Shown: positions 16,602 through 24,664 of the stretch, piece after piece | Layout: each line of letters opens with the position of its first letter | How positions within the stretch are numbered: the first letter of the stretch is position 1 | NCBI RefSeq assembly: GCF_018883605.1 | Contig: NZ_JAHLEM010000174.1 | Span: 1-41,063, forward strand | Origin: Streptomyces niphimycinicus | Lineage (GTDB): Bacteria; Actinomycetota; Actinomycetes; Streptomycetales; Streptomycetaceae | DNA: 41,063 nt | Reading direction: 5' to 3' | Program-made: the position numbers and the translations under genes | The notes under the pieces: model-generated | What the model was told of the DNA's origin: nothing | Databases searched by the model: none | Seen by the model: only the letters and a program-made list of their open reading frames with translations

Positions 16602-17283
16602 TCACGTGAGCCTTTCGAACTGTGCGGCGATCAGGGTTTTCACGGACCGGCAGACCGGGAACGCGTTACCCTCATCGAGCACGGTCCCGTCGTACCGGAA
16701 ACCCTCGCGCATTTCGGGTGCGGCCCGGACGTTGGGTTGACCAGTTTCACCGGCCGCCTGGTGCGCGCAGCCGTTTCTCAGGTCGAGGGCCAGGACCGGC
16801 ACCGCTTCCTTCTCCACCCTTGCCGGATCGGGCCGCTTGAGCGATACGGCGGAGAACAGCGCGTCGTCTTCTCGAAGCTCGAGCGTCTTCCACCACTCGT
16901 CCCTGGCCCGCGCCGACGACCTGAGAGACCTCGGCCGCACTCCCGCCGAAGACTCGGGTGTGAACGGGGATGCCGCCGTCGGCGGACACCGCCAGCCCGG
17001 CCCTGGACCTGCTTCAGGTCCATGCGCCGGTCCTTGGGATGCCCGTACTTGATGACCGTGTACTGCTCGGTCCGGGTGGGCACCCCCGGCGGATATACTG
17101 GCCGTATACCCATGAAACCAGGACACGTCGATGCCGAACCCACCGATTCCCCGCGCGCCGGCCGTGCCCGCGATCGCCTCCGGCTTCAGCGCGATCGCGT
17201 CCAGCGCCGGGCCAGGCGGTCGTCGTTGAGCAGGTCCGGCTCAACGACGAAGACCTCCTCCACCGCTCTCCACTACGGACGTC
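16602..17283 (-). pseudogene. IS1634-like transposase debris
   Basis: Minus-strand pieces in different frames reassemble part of a DDE transposase of the IS1634 type: VFVVEPDLLNDDRLARALDA, then TEQYTVIKYGHPKDRRMDLK and SADGGIPVHTRVFGGSAAEV. The order fits the family (nucleophile-side core, then the KDRRxDLKQ segment), but several frameshifts and a missing C-terminal half make it inactive. The last 110 codons (ending CRSVKTLIAAQFERLT at 16602) do not resemble that family and may belong to another gene. No inverted repeats were found around it. Confidence 0.6.
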
Positions 17284-17563
17284 ACCACCACTTCAAGGCG
17301 CTGACGCTCAGACCGTGGCCGCGGGAACCGGGAAGTCATCGACACACCCAACACGACGCTGCGCTCCCGGCCCATGACACCCCCGAACCGGTCACACTGG
17401 CGACCCTCCGCAGGCAGAACGGCTACGTCAATACGGCTTTGCTCCGCCCGCCAGGAGTGGACGAGACGTACATCGCCTGCTTCGTTCAAGGCGGTTCACT
17501 CTTTGGGCTGGCTTTCCTGTTGTTGTCGGGGCCGGATGCGGACGCCTGGGCAGGCTGGTGGTC

Positions 17564-17920
17564 ATGCCCGACGATCGTGATGCAACGATGGAACGGGGTG
17601 GCCCGGGTGACGGTGCGAGTGGTGCTGGTCGCCATCGGGACGTGCGTTTCGAGTTCCATGTCGACACGGTTCAGGGCCCGGAAGCGGAAGCTCTGGCTCG
17701 GCGGCAGGTGGCAGCATTGCGCGACGTGGTGAGCTGGGTCGCTCAGCAGCGAGAGCAGAGCCGCGCTTCCGAACCGGCCGCACATGACGAGGACCGGCCG
17801 GTGCGAGGTTCCCCCGCAGTGCGGGGGAACCTCAGTGGGCCAGGAGCCAGACTTCAAGCCACCGCCACGCGAGGCGTAGGCCCCTGCTCCCTTCTGACCT
17901 GCGCACCTTGTGGTGGGTGA
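17564..17920 (+). CDS. Hypothetical protein
   Basis: A 118-residue frame from ATG 17564. Residues 25-70 look like real protein (DVRFEFHVDTVQGPEAEALA followed by RRQVAALRDVVSWVAQQREQ), with an amphipathic helix pattern. The second half is low-complexity and contains the DNA palindrome at 17805-17833. No ribosome binding site stands out. Position a few hundred bases upstream of the DUF2637 gene fits a small accessory gene of an actinomycete plasmid or integrative element. No function can be named. Confidence 0.4.
   Translation: MPDDRDATMERGGPGDGASGAGRHRDVRFEFHVDTVQGPEAEALARRQVAALRDVVSWVAQQREQSRASEPAAHDEDRPVRGSPAVRGNLSGPGARLQATATRGVGPCSLLTCAPCGG
17805..17833. repeat. Perfect palindromic hairpin
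   Basis: Arms GAGGTTCCCCCGC (17805-17817) and GCGGGGGAACCTC (17821-17833) pair perfectly over 13 bp with a 3-base loop. It occurs once in the window. It could be a factor-independent terminator lacking a U tract, or the stem of a dispersed palindromic element. Confidence 0.6.
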
Positions 17921-18257
17921 CCAGATGCTTGTCGCAGTTACCCCCTATGGCTCGAACCTGCGGCGCTGAGGGCCGGTGCTGACGTTGCTCATCCAACTCG
18001 ATTGACCTGCGGAGACGTGGGGTGGAGACAGGCCGTGTGGCTGGCCCAGGCCTGTGCGCGCTCGCCTGTGCCCCGGTGCCTTAGGCAGCCCCAGTGGGAG
18101 TCGTATGACGTCTCTGACCTGGGGCTACGCAGGGTGTAGCGATGCGCCCCCGGCAGGGCGCTACGCAGAAGGATGGCGGTCCTCACCTGCGGAATTTCGT
18201 CGGCAGGCTGGTGATCAAGGGAAGTTTTGAGCTATCAGCGCAGGAGGAGACACGCTG
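17921..18257. other. Upstream region of the DUF2637 gene
   Basis: No gene seen. It contains the direct repeat CTACGCAG (18125-18132 and 18161-18168). Two mutually exclusive stems also occur, GTAGCG/CGCTAC (18136-18141 with 18159-18164) and GCGCCC/GGGCGC (18144-18149 with 18156-18161), and may be a regulatory site. A strong AGGAGGAG ribosome binding site precedes ATG 18258. Confidence 0.4.
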
Positions 18258-18716
18258 ATGGCTGGCGAGAGTCTGATACATGACAGCAGCGGTCCGAGTG
18301 CTTCCTTCGAGCGGGTGGTCACTCTTCGCGCGGTGACCTTGATCATGGCGGCGGTGGTGGGGCTGACGTTCTTGTTCGGCTTCGGCAATGTATGGACCTT
18401 GGCGCTGCGGTTGGGTGTGCTGCCGTGGGTGGCGCCCCTGGTGGTCCCGGCAGTGGATCTTTCTGTGCTGGGGCTGCTGCTGGGTACGCGGTATCTCGCC
18501 TTGCAGGGTGCGAGTCGGGAGCAGCTCCGGTCGGCGCGCCGGCTGTTGGTCTTCTCCAGCCTGATGACGTTGGCGTTGAACGTGACGGATCCGCTGCTGG
18601 CTGGTCAGAACGGCAAAGCCGCCTTCGATGCGGTTGGACCGTTGCTGCTGATTGGTTGGGCCGAGGTGGGGCCAGGGCTTCTACAGGCCATCAGTGTGGC
18701 TTCGTTGATTGCTTCG
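18258..18716 (+). pseudogene. DUF2637 membrane protein, 5' part interrupted by ISL3
   Basis: A strong start (AGGAGGAGACACGCTG before ATG 18258) opens a DUF2637 protein with four hydrophobic segments, including VPAVDLSVLGLLLGTRYLAL and AVGPLLLIGWAEVGPGLLQA. At codon 153 the frame runs into the left inverted repeat of the ISL3 element, which adds the foreign residues GFWHRSWEAVAQGY and a stop at 18761. The natural C-terminal part is found on the far side of the element at 21435. Family knowledge: DUF2637 proteins are common on actinomycete plasmids and integrative conjugative elements, next to replication/transfer genes. The N-terminal membrane part may still be made as a truncated protein. Confidence 0.8.
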
Positions 18717-18758
18717 GGGTTCTGGCACAGATCTTGGGAAGCGGTCGCGCAGGGTTAC
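18717..18758. repeat. ISL3 left inverted repeat
   Basis: This 42-bp repeat begins GGGTTCTGGCACAGATCTTG and matches the reverse complement of 21393-21434 at 39 of 42 positions. It contains the TAA stop of the transposase (18755-18757). Confidence 0.88.
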
Positions 18759-20329
18759 TGAAGCAGGATCATCTTGCGGAGTAGTTCGAATCCGGCTCGT
18801 CCGTAGAGCTGCCTTTTGATCTTTTTGATGCGGTTCACGGCGCCTTCGGTGCCGCCGGAGCTCCAGTGCAGGGTGAGTCCGGCGGTCACGGCGTCGAGGT
18901 CGCGGAGCATATGAAGTGCGAAGTTGGTGAGGCCGGGCAGCTGGCTGGCGTCGACGGCGTTGATCCAGGCGGGGAGCGTGGGGCCGAGACGGTTGGTGAG
19001 GATCTCGCCGAAGTCGCGGACGTGTCCGGCGGCGGTGTCCAGTTCGGGGCAGCGGGCAAGGATGTCCTTCAGCGCGGCGCGCTCTTCTTCACTCAGGGCC
19101 GTGGGGTGGCGGGTGAGCCAGCCGGTGACCTGCCGCACCGTCGGCGGCGGAGGCGGCGCCTGTGGCGGGGCTGCGCGAAGGGTGGCGATGTAAGCACGGA
19201 CCATCTGGTAGGCGACGGGGGCGTTCTCGGCGAGGAGTTCGTGGTGCAGACGGGTGACACTCGTGCATCCTGCGGCGAACCGCCGCTTCAGGTAGGACTT
19301 GTAGGGGTCCAACCTGCTTGGCCGGGGGCGGTTTTCGCGCAGGGTGTCCTGCCAGTGCCTGGCCCGTGCGTATCGGAGCACGGTGTTGAGGCCCCAGCCC
19401 AGGTGGCGGGCGATTGCCCGGCGCGAGTGGCCCTGGGCGAGCAGTTCGTGGACCTGGGCGTGTGCGGCCTTCTTGCGCTGAGCCCGTCGGCCTTCAGGTC
19501 CTGAGTCGTCCGGCGGCGTGTCGGAGTTCGTCGTCTTGGGCGGTGCCTGAGCCTGCAGGCACTTGCGGTGGGCGGCGACGCAGGTCTCCACGGCCCGGCC
19601 GAGGCCCTGCCACAAGTGGAACCGGTCGGCGATCTGGAGTGCGTCGGGGGCGCCGAGCCGGGCCCCTTCAGCGTAGGCGCCCGCACGGTCACGGCAGATG
19701 ATCTCCACGCCCGGGTGGGTGGCCAGCCATGCGGCCAGCGGACCCGCTTCGCGTGTCGGGAGCACATCGATCACATGATGGGTTTCTCCGCAGGTCAAGA
19801 CCGTGGAGTAGGCATGGCCCCGGCGGGTAGCGAAGTCATCCACGCCCAGCACGCGCGGCGTGCTGAACCGCGGATCCGGCAGCGCGATAACCCTGCGCAA
19901 CAAGGTCATCCGCCCTGCGGTGAGGCCCCTCTGTGCAGCAAGCCGGGCGCCGGCTCGTCCGGCGAGCGCGAGTCCGATGCGTTCCAGGATGTGGTTGAGC
20001 CGAGTGGTGAAGCGCGCGTACGGGGCGGTCAGCTGAGCGAACGGCTCGGCGAACGTGCGGCGCGGGCAGTCCGCCGCGCCGCAGATGAAACGCCGGACCG
20101 TCAGCCGGATCACGACCCTCTGCCCACCGAGCGGGAGATCCTTCAACCTGCGCTGATAGGAGTCGTGTACCCGGTCCGAGAAGCGACCGCAGTCCGGACA
20201 TGCCGCCCCGACCGCTCGGCCTCTGGCCACCACATCGACCGTGCCGAAGGCAGCGGTCACCGCCTCGACGTCCACGTCGTCAATTCCGTCGAACACGAGA
20301 GAGTCCCAGAACGATGTATCGGCCTGCAT
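18755..20329 (-). CDS. tnpA: ISL3-family transposase
   Basis: A 524-residue transposase, full length for actinobacterial ISL3. It has an N-terminal zinc-finger-like part (CPDCGRFSDRVHDSYQRRL and CGAADCPRRTFAE), the DDE core opening LGVDDFATRRGHAYSTVL with a second acidic motif ICRDRAGAY, an inserted HTH-like section (GHSRRAIARHLGWGLNTVLR) and the C-terminal SSGGTEGAVNRIKKIKRQLY with the catalytic glutamate. I chose ATG 20327-20329 (MQADTSFWD), matching the usual N-terminus; an in-frame start at 20395 would add 22 residues. The stop codon lies inside the left inverted repeat. No frameshift or missing catalytic residue is visible, so it is probably active. Confidence 0.92.
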   Translation of the reverse strand: MQADTSFWDSLVFDGIDDVDVEAVTAAFGTVDVVARGRAVGAACPDCGRFSDRVHDSYQRRLKDLPLGGQRVVIRLTVRRFICGAADCPRRTFAEPFAQLTAPYARFTTRLNHILERIGLALAGRAGARLAAQRGLTAGRMTLLRRVIALPDPRFSTPRVLGVDDFATRRGHAYSTVLTCGETHHVIDVLPTREAGPLAAWLATHPGVEIICRDRAGAYAEGARLGAPDALQIADRFHLWQGLGRAVETCVAAHRKCLQAQAPPKTTNSDTPPDDSGPEGRRAQRKKAAHAQVHELLAQGHSRRAIARHLGWGLNTVLRYARARHWQDTLRENRPRPSRLDPYKSYLKRRFAAGCTSVTRLHHELLAENAPVAYQMVRAYIATLRAAPPQAPPPPPTVRQVTGWLTRHPTALSEEERAALKDILARCPELDTAAGHVRDFGEILTNRLGPTLPAWINAVDASQLPGLTNFALHMLRDLDAVTAGLTLHWSSGGTEGAVNRIKKIKRQLYGRAGFELLRKMILLQ

Positions 20330-20720
20330 GACCAGCACCGTCACCGTCCACGGCCGGCCAAGACAGAGACAGTCAGAGATCTGACGGAGCGTCACCCCCC
20401 TTGTCTATCGGCGAACCGTACGCGGTCTCACGCGAACCCGCCCCAATCGAATCCCGCGCCCTCACGGACACAACGAGGGCGGTGCCCGGGCACTGGCACG
20501 AAGGGCCACGCTCCGCAGTTCGACACCCTGGCAGCGTTGCACTACACCATCGGCGACGAGCGATGCTGCACGCGGTCTCGGCCTCCGCCGCAGGACCACA
20601 CATCGGGATCGCAATGTTCATCGGCTGCACTGAAACCGACAAGCCGTTCGCTTTACTAAAGTTGATCCACTACCAAGGTCACTTCGACCTTCGATCCCCT
20701 GCCTAGGACGGGAGCCACTC

Positions 20721-21323
20721 ATGTCTGACAAGGAGATCCCGCGCATCCCCATGACCACCGAGGAGATCGAGGCGGCCAGCATCGGCGGAGCACCCAAGCT
20801 CATCGGCCAGGTCACTCTGTGGGAGTACGACCCGCGGTGGCCGCAGGTGTTCGAGCGCGAGACCGCGCGGATGCACGAGCGCCTCAGTCACATCGACCAC
20901 CGGATCGAGCATGTCGGCTCCACCTCGGTACCGGACCTACCCGCCAAACCGGTCATCGACATGCTGCTGATCGTCCCCGACTCCGCCGACGAGGCAGCCT
21001 ACGCGCCCGCTCTCGAAGGCATCGGCTTCGAGCTCGTCATCCGCGAGCCCGAGTGGTACGAGCACCGCGTCCTGCGCAAGCACAACCTCGCCCCCAGCGC
21101 AGACTCAGCCAACCTGCACGTCCTGTCGGAGGGCTGCCCGGAGGCCAGACGCATGCTGCTCTTCCGCGACCGACTGCGCACCCACAGCGGCGACCGTGAG
21201 CTGTACGCCGACACCAAGCGGTCCCTGTCCCGGCAAACATGGGAGTACATGCAGAACTATGCCGATGCCAAGACCGAAGTCGTCGAAGGAATCCTGAAGC
21301 GGGCGGTGACCGGCGACAGGTGA
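20721..21323 (+). CDS. GrpB family (UPF0157) nucleotidyltransferase-fold protein, IS passenger
   Basis: A 200-residue protein with the GrpB signature HVGSTSVPDLPAKPVIDMLL, which resembles a nucleotidyltransferase active-site strand-loop. It also has the family's C-terminal helical part (YADTKRSLSRQTWEYMQNYA, DAKTEVVEGILKRA). The first 25 residues precede the usual start of the fold (VTLWEYDPRWPQVFERE). ATG 20721 has GGGAG upstream. It lies inside the inverted repeats of the ISL3 element and is oriented opposite to the transposase, so it should move with it. The biochemical role of GrpB proteins is not well defined; the fold suggests nucleotide transfer to a small molecule, RNA or protein. A resistance or addiction role is speculative. 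Confidence 0.88.
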   Translation: MSDKEIPRIPMTTEEIEAASIGGAPKLIGQVTLWEYDPRWPQVFERETARMHERLSHIDHRIEHVGSTSVPDLPAKPVIDMLLIVPDSADEAAYAPALEGIGFELVIREPEWYEHRVLRKHNLAPSADSANLHVLSEGCPEARRMLLFRDRLRTHSGDRELYADTKRSLSRQTWEYMQNYADAKTEVVEGILKRAVTGDR

Positions 21324-21392
21324 CGCAGCCGGCGGCTGGCGCCTCGAGACGGCGGTCCCCGCTTCCTCACCGACGCCGCCATCGACTTCTGG

Positions 21393-21434
21393 GTAACGCT
21401 CCGCGACCGCTCCCCAAGATCTGTGCCAGAACCC
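21393..21434. repeat. ISL3 right inverted repeat
   Basis: This is the reverse-complement partner of 18717-18758, with three mismatches, ending CCAGAACCC at 21434. Confidence 0.88.
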
Positions 21435-21870
21435 ACTACTGCTCGATAAAGCCATCAGTGGCGCCGGGCGCGAGACGGCACCTGAGTCTGAACGGGCGGA
21501 GGTCCAGGAATACCCCGTAGAACATGCTGTGCCGACAATTGAGCAGGAGAGGGCCAAGGCCGAGCGACCACACGTCCCGGACGAAGATGATCAGCAAAGT
21601 CAGCTCACGCCTGGCGGAGACGATCTTCTTGAGCGTGCGCTGACGGAAGATGCGTGGCATTGGGAGACGTATCAACGGCCAATCTCAGCTGAGACGCTAC
21701 GGAAACGACTTGTCGGTGCGGCCAGATCCCGCATGCTGGTGGACGCTGTTCGTTCGACAAGGACCGATCATCTGGTGGTCCGAGCATCATCTGTCAGGGG
21801 CAGCCGTTCGATCGCTCAGTCTTGCCGCCAGGCCGACGGTGCAGGCGAGGAAGGCCTGGCAGATGAGTGA
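21435..21870 (+). pseudogene. DUF2637 protein, 3' part beyond the ISL3 insertion
   Basis: From 21436 one frame continues without a stop to TGA 21868-21870. It contains the C-terminal region typical of actinomycete DUF2637 proteins: DDLLERALTEDAWHWE, then RPISAETLRKRL and GAARSRMLVDAVRS, a small helix-turn-helix-like tail. This is the missing end of the gene interrupted at 18716. It has no start of its own with a good ribosome binding site (GTG 21529 is possible). The last codons overlap the dispersed repeat at 21841, so the original C-terminus may itself be altered. Confidence 0.7.
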
Positions 21871-21906
21871 TTCTGCACGATGCCACGCGAGGAGCTCTCC
21901 TTGGTG
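21841..21906. repeat. Dispersed repeat, copy B
   Basis: Partner of 11395-11462. Read on the minus strand this copy gives ELLAWHRAESLICQAFLAC in an open frame. The other copy has a one-base shift upstream of the shared motif. Confidence 0.6.
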
Positions 21907-22017
21907 GGTGTACGGGACGAAGAGGGCCTCGCATCGGTGTGCTTCGCCGGTCACAGGGTCAGGAGGCGCAAGGCGTCTTTGTGTCTGCTGAGTGAGTGAA
22001 CCTACTCCCAATACGTC

Positions 22018-22031
22018 GGGACTATGGCCCC
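22018..22031. promoter_or_regulatory. DosR/DevR-like box
   Basis: GGGACTATGGCCCC matches the core of the mycobacterial DosR consensus (GGGACTWWAGTCCC) at 12 of 14 positions. It lies about 200 bases before the DUF6328 gene at the edge of a dormancy-type stress island. Function is inferred from sequence and context only. Confidence 0.45.
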
Positions 22032-22233
22032 TGACCGGAGCTGCTCCCGAAGGGGGTCCGGTCGCCGCGGAGGTTCCCACGGCGCCGGGTGTTCCGCCGG
22101 GCACGGCTCTCCAGCACCTGAGTCGTCCGACAGGGTGACGCCGGGATACGCCGGTTACCCCGTGGCCTGCCGTCACTCCACAAAGGGTTCCTCACCTCGC
22201 GCGCGTTATGGGGGGCGGAGCGGATACTCAAGT

Positions 22234-22740
22234 ATGGCCGATCGACCTCCCGGCAAGGCACGGCGCGAGACGCCTCTTGAGCGTGCCGACCGCAACTTCG
22301 CCGAGTTGTTGCAGGAACTGCGTGTCACCCAGACCGGGGTGCAGATCCTCTTCGCGTTCCTGTTGACGCTGGCCTTCGCTCCGCGCTTTCCGACGCTGGA
22401 CACCGTCCAGCGCGTCACGTACGTAACAACGCTCCTGCTCGCCATGCTGGCCGCGGCCATCTTCACAGCACCTGCCGCGCTGCACAGGGCGCTGTTCCAG
22501 CAGCACGCCAAGCCCGTCATCGTGCGCGTCTCCTCGCGCCTGGCCAAGATCGGGACGTGGGTCCTCATGCTGGCGTTCACCGGCTCGGTGCTACTGGTGG
22601 TGGACGTGTCGCTCGGCCGCGTGGCAGGGGTCGCGGCCGGTACGGGGACGCTGCTGGTGTGCGTGGGGTTGTGGCGGATCCTGCCTTGGGTGGTGCGGTG
22701 CGCGATGGTCGCACCGCGGAAGTATCGAGGGCGGACCTAG
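22234..22740 (+). CDS. DUF6328 membrane protein
   Basis: A 168-residue protein with a basic N-terminus, a cytosolic helix (RADRNFAELLQELRVTQTGV) and four hydrophobic segments: residues about 39-55, 68-90, 108-130 and 135-155. The QELRVTQTGVQILFAFLLTL signature is characteristic of the actinobacterial DUF6328 family. I chose ATG 22234 because it precedes the conserved N-terminus; GGCGGAG lies upstream. These proteins are common beside stress genes, but their function is not known to me. The gene converges on a USP across a 180-base gap with a terminator-like hairpin. Confidence 0.88.
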   Translation: MADRPPGKARRETPLERADRNFAELLQELRVTQTGVQILFAFLLTLAFAPRFPTLDTVQRVTYVTTLLLAMLAAAIFTAPAALHRALFQQHAKPVIVRVSSRLAKIGTWVLMLAFTGSVLLVVDVSLGRVAGVAAGTGTLLVCVGLWRILPWVVRCAMVAPRKYRGRT

Positions 22741-22812
22741 ACAGAGGGAGCCCGGACTTCGGTTACGGACTTGGTGGCGCGACGCCGGTCCGATGGACCG
22801 AGGGGCACGCGG

Positions 22813-22846
22813 GTGAGGGCCACGACGTCAGCACGTCGAACCTCAC
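22813..22846. terminator. Bidirectional terminator hairpin
   Basis: Nested arms GTGAGG/CCTCAC (22813-22818, 22841-22846) and CGACGT/ACGTCG (22823-22828, 22833-22838) form an interrupted stem between the convergent DUF6328 and USP genes. Confidence 0.5.
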
Positions 22847-22920
22847 ATGTCCCACCGCCCTCGGCGCGTCCGCGCCGGGAAACGAGCTGCTGTTCCGCGT
22901 TCCGGCATGAGGAGCCTCGT

Positions 22921-23871
22921 TCAGTCAACGATTGGCTTCTGTTCGTGCGCGTGCGGGACGGTGATGACCGGGCAGCGCGCGTGGTGCAGCACTCCCTGGC
23001 TGACCGAGCCCAGCAGCATGCCGGTGAAGCCGCCGTGCCCGCGTGTGCCCACGAACAGGCCGAGGGCGTGTTCGGATGCCTTGGTGAGGATCTGTACTGG
23101 GTGTCCGCGCACGACCTCGTGGTGCAGTTCCACCTCCGGGTGAGCCGCGGTACGTCCGGCAACTGTCTCCGACAGCAGCCGACGGCACTCCCGGATGGCG
23201 GTGCCCTCGTCCAGGACCCCGAGCCGGGGAGGGTGCCACACGTACAGAACCCGCAGGACCGCGCCGCGCAGGGCGGCCTCCTCGAAGGCGAGGTCGACGG
23301 CGGCCGCGGAATGAGCGCTGCCATCCACTCCGACCACGAAATACGGCCGCTGCTGGGTGACGTGCTCCGACTCCGGTACGACCACCACGGGACAGGGGGC
23401 GTGGGCGATGAGCGGCAGGGTGACGGCGGCGGAGGTGAAGAGCTCCTGGAGGGCACTCAGATGCCAGGAACCGAGCACGACCTCCTTGGCGTGCTGAGCC
23501 TGCTCACGCAGCACCCACGCCGGATGCCCCTCCGCCAGCAGCCCGGACACCCGCACCCGGGGGTGACGCGACTCGACAAAGGCCACCGCGTCCCTCATCA
23601 GGCGATCCCCCGTCGCATGCAGCGCCTCGTTCCACTCCTCCCAGGACGGCCGCCCACCCGTCGGCCGGTAGCCCGGGGTCGGCAGGTTCTGCGCGAGGAC
23701 CAGCAGCAGCGGCAGGCGGCGCCGGTCCGCCGCGTCGCTGGCCCAGGCAAGCGCCATGCGTCTGCCCGGATCAGGGTCGAGGCCGACCACGATCGGGGTA
23801 CCTGTGGTGTGAGGCGGGCCGTTACTCGGAGGGGGGAGATCAGGCCCTAGTGGCCGTCGTAGCGGTGGCAC
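22921..23871 (-). CDS. Tandem universal stress protein
   Basis: A 316-residue two-domain USP. Domain 1 (residues about 26-165) starts PIVVGLDPDPGRR and has a degenerate nucleotide loop (GSWHLSALQELFTSAAV). Domain 2 (176-310) has YFVVGVDGSAHSAAAVDLA and an intact loop (GTRGHGGFTGMLLGSVSQG). GTG 23869-23871 overlaps the end of the ribosome-hibernation gene by 25 bases; no later start would keep the first beta strand. The overlap implies co-transcription with the hibernation factor. Likely role: nucleotide-binding stress/dormancy protein. Confidence 0.9.
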   Translation of the reverse strand: MPPLRRPLGPDLPPPSNGPPHTTGTPIVVGLDPDPGRRMALAWASDAADRRRLPLLLVLAQNLPTPGYRPTGGRPSWEEWNEALHATGDRLMRDAVAFVESRHPRVRVSGLLAEGHPAWVLREQAQHAKEVVLGSWHLSALQELFTSAAVTLPLIAHAPCPVVVVPESEHVTQQRPYFVVGVDGSAHSAAAVDLAFEEAALRGAVLRVLYVWHPPRLGVLDEGTAIRECRRLLSETVAGRTAAHPEVELHHEVVRGHPVQILTKASEHALGLFVGTRGHGGFTGMLLGSVSQGVLHHARCPVITVPHAHEQKPIVD

Positions 23872-24664
23872 AGGACGTTTCCCCGTCCGGTGGTGTCGTC
23901 GGCGAAGAACACGAACGGCAAGCCGGCGATGTTCAGCCGCCGCTTCGCCCCGGCCACGTTCATCCGAGGTGCGGGCAGGTCACTGACGGTGAGCGGTACG
24001 GCCACGGGGCCGACGAGGTGGGGGTGGGGGCGCACCTGGGCGAGGCGGTAGCCGGTCGGGCCGGACCGGTACAGCACGCTGTCCTCGCCGGTTCCGATGT
24101 CGGTGAACAGGTGGAAGCCGTAGTCCATCATCTCCATCTCGAAGGCCGCCTCGTCGGGTGACTCGCGGGCCAGGGAGAAGGACTTGTGCCGTACGACCTC
24201 GCGTTCCTCGGGCGGGCGGGGAAGTAGCCGGGGCGGTGGGCGGGCTCGCTGCCGTGCCGCCACTCGTGCGGGCCCGGCGCGGGTCCGCGGCCTCGACGGG
24301 CCTCCCAGTGCTCCTCCAGCCGCTCCAGCCGTGCGGCGAGCCGCTCCAGCCGTGCGGCGAGCCGCTCCAGCCGTGCGGCGAGCCGGTCCTGTAGTAGATC
24401 GACGGCCTCGGTGACGGTCGTGGCGGCGACGTGGGCCCGGGCAAGGCGTCCGTTGACGTCCAGGTTGGCCTGGGCGAGCGCCGGTCGTTCCATGGCGGGG
24501 TTCGCCATGTGGGTCAACTTCACGCGAGCGAAGAGGACCGGTTCCCCTGTCCGACCGGTGAGCGCCCGTACCTTCTCCTGCGCGTACTCGATGACGCCGG
24601 GCGGCATCTGCCCCTGGGTCTCCACCTGGATCTCAGGAGCCCGCTGTGATGCCGATCGCTTCAT
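23847..24664 (-). pseudogene. hpf: Long-form ribosome hibernation promoting factor, split by a frameshift
   Basis: ATG 24662-24664 follows GAGGAGG with six bases spacing. Frame 1 gives an HPF/RaiA N-terminal domain (EIQVETQGQMPPGVIEYAQE, VRALTGRTGEPVLFARVKL), then a tandem AARLERL helix (residues 94-116) and EEHWEARRG. At 24218-24221 the minus-strand run CCCC needs one more C for the frame to continue; frame 2 then gives REVVRHKSFSLARESPDEAA and a C-terminal domain with MMDYGFHLFTDIGTGEDSVL, ending at 23847. Both halves are otherwise intact. Family knowledge: long HPF dimerises 70S ribosomes through its C-terminal domain. The break may be a sequencing error, a recent mutation or -1 frameshifting; without it only the short N-terminal product forms. 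Confidence 0.78.
24318..24380. repeat. Three perfect 21-bp tandem repeats within hpf
   Basis: Three identical 21-bp units (24318-24338, 24339-24359, 24360-24380) encode AARLERL three times. The heptad length matches a coiled-coil turn, so copy-number change would lengthen or shorten a helix without breaking the frame. Confidence 0.85.

Larger units (their letters stand above)
18717..21434. mobile_element. ISL3-family insertion sequence with GrpB passenger gene
   Basis: The element is bounded by 42-bp inverted repeats (18717-18758 and 21393-21434, 39 of 42 identical; outer ends GGGTTCTGGCACAGATCTTG). It is 2,718 bp, about 1 kb longer than a simple ISL3 element. It holds the transposase on the minus strand, whose stop codon lies inside the left repeat, and a GrpB-family gene on the plus strand. 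The 325 bases between them contain no gene. No second inverted repeat was found near the transposase start, so the passenger lies inside the unit. Flanking 8-mers (TTGCTTCG and ACTACTGC) do not match, so the expected target duplication is missing. It splits a DUF2637 gene. Confidence 0.85.

Noticed and set aside
16737..17732. A 331-codon plus-strand frame
   Set aside because: It is antisense to the IS1634-like debris, has no ribosome binding site and no recognisable domain.
17805..17833. CRISPR repeat resembling actinobacterial type I-E palindromes
   Set aside because: It occurs once, without spacers, further repeats or cas genes.
20396..20720. Right end of the ISL3 element close to the transposase start
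   Set aside because: No match to the GGGTTCTGGCACAG end was found here; the only matching partner is at 21393-21434.
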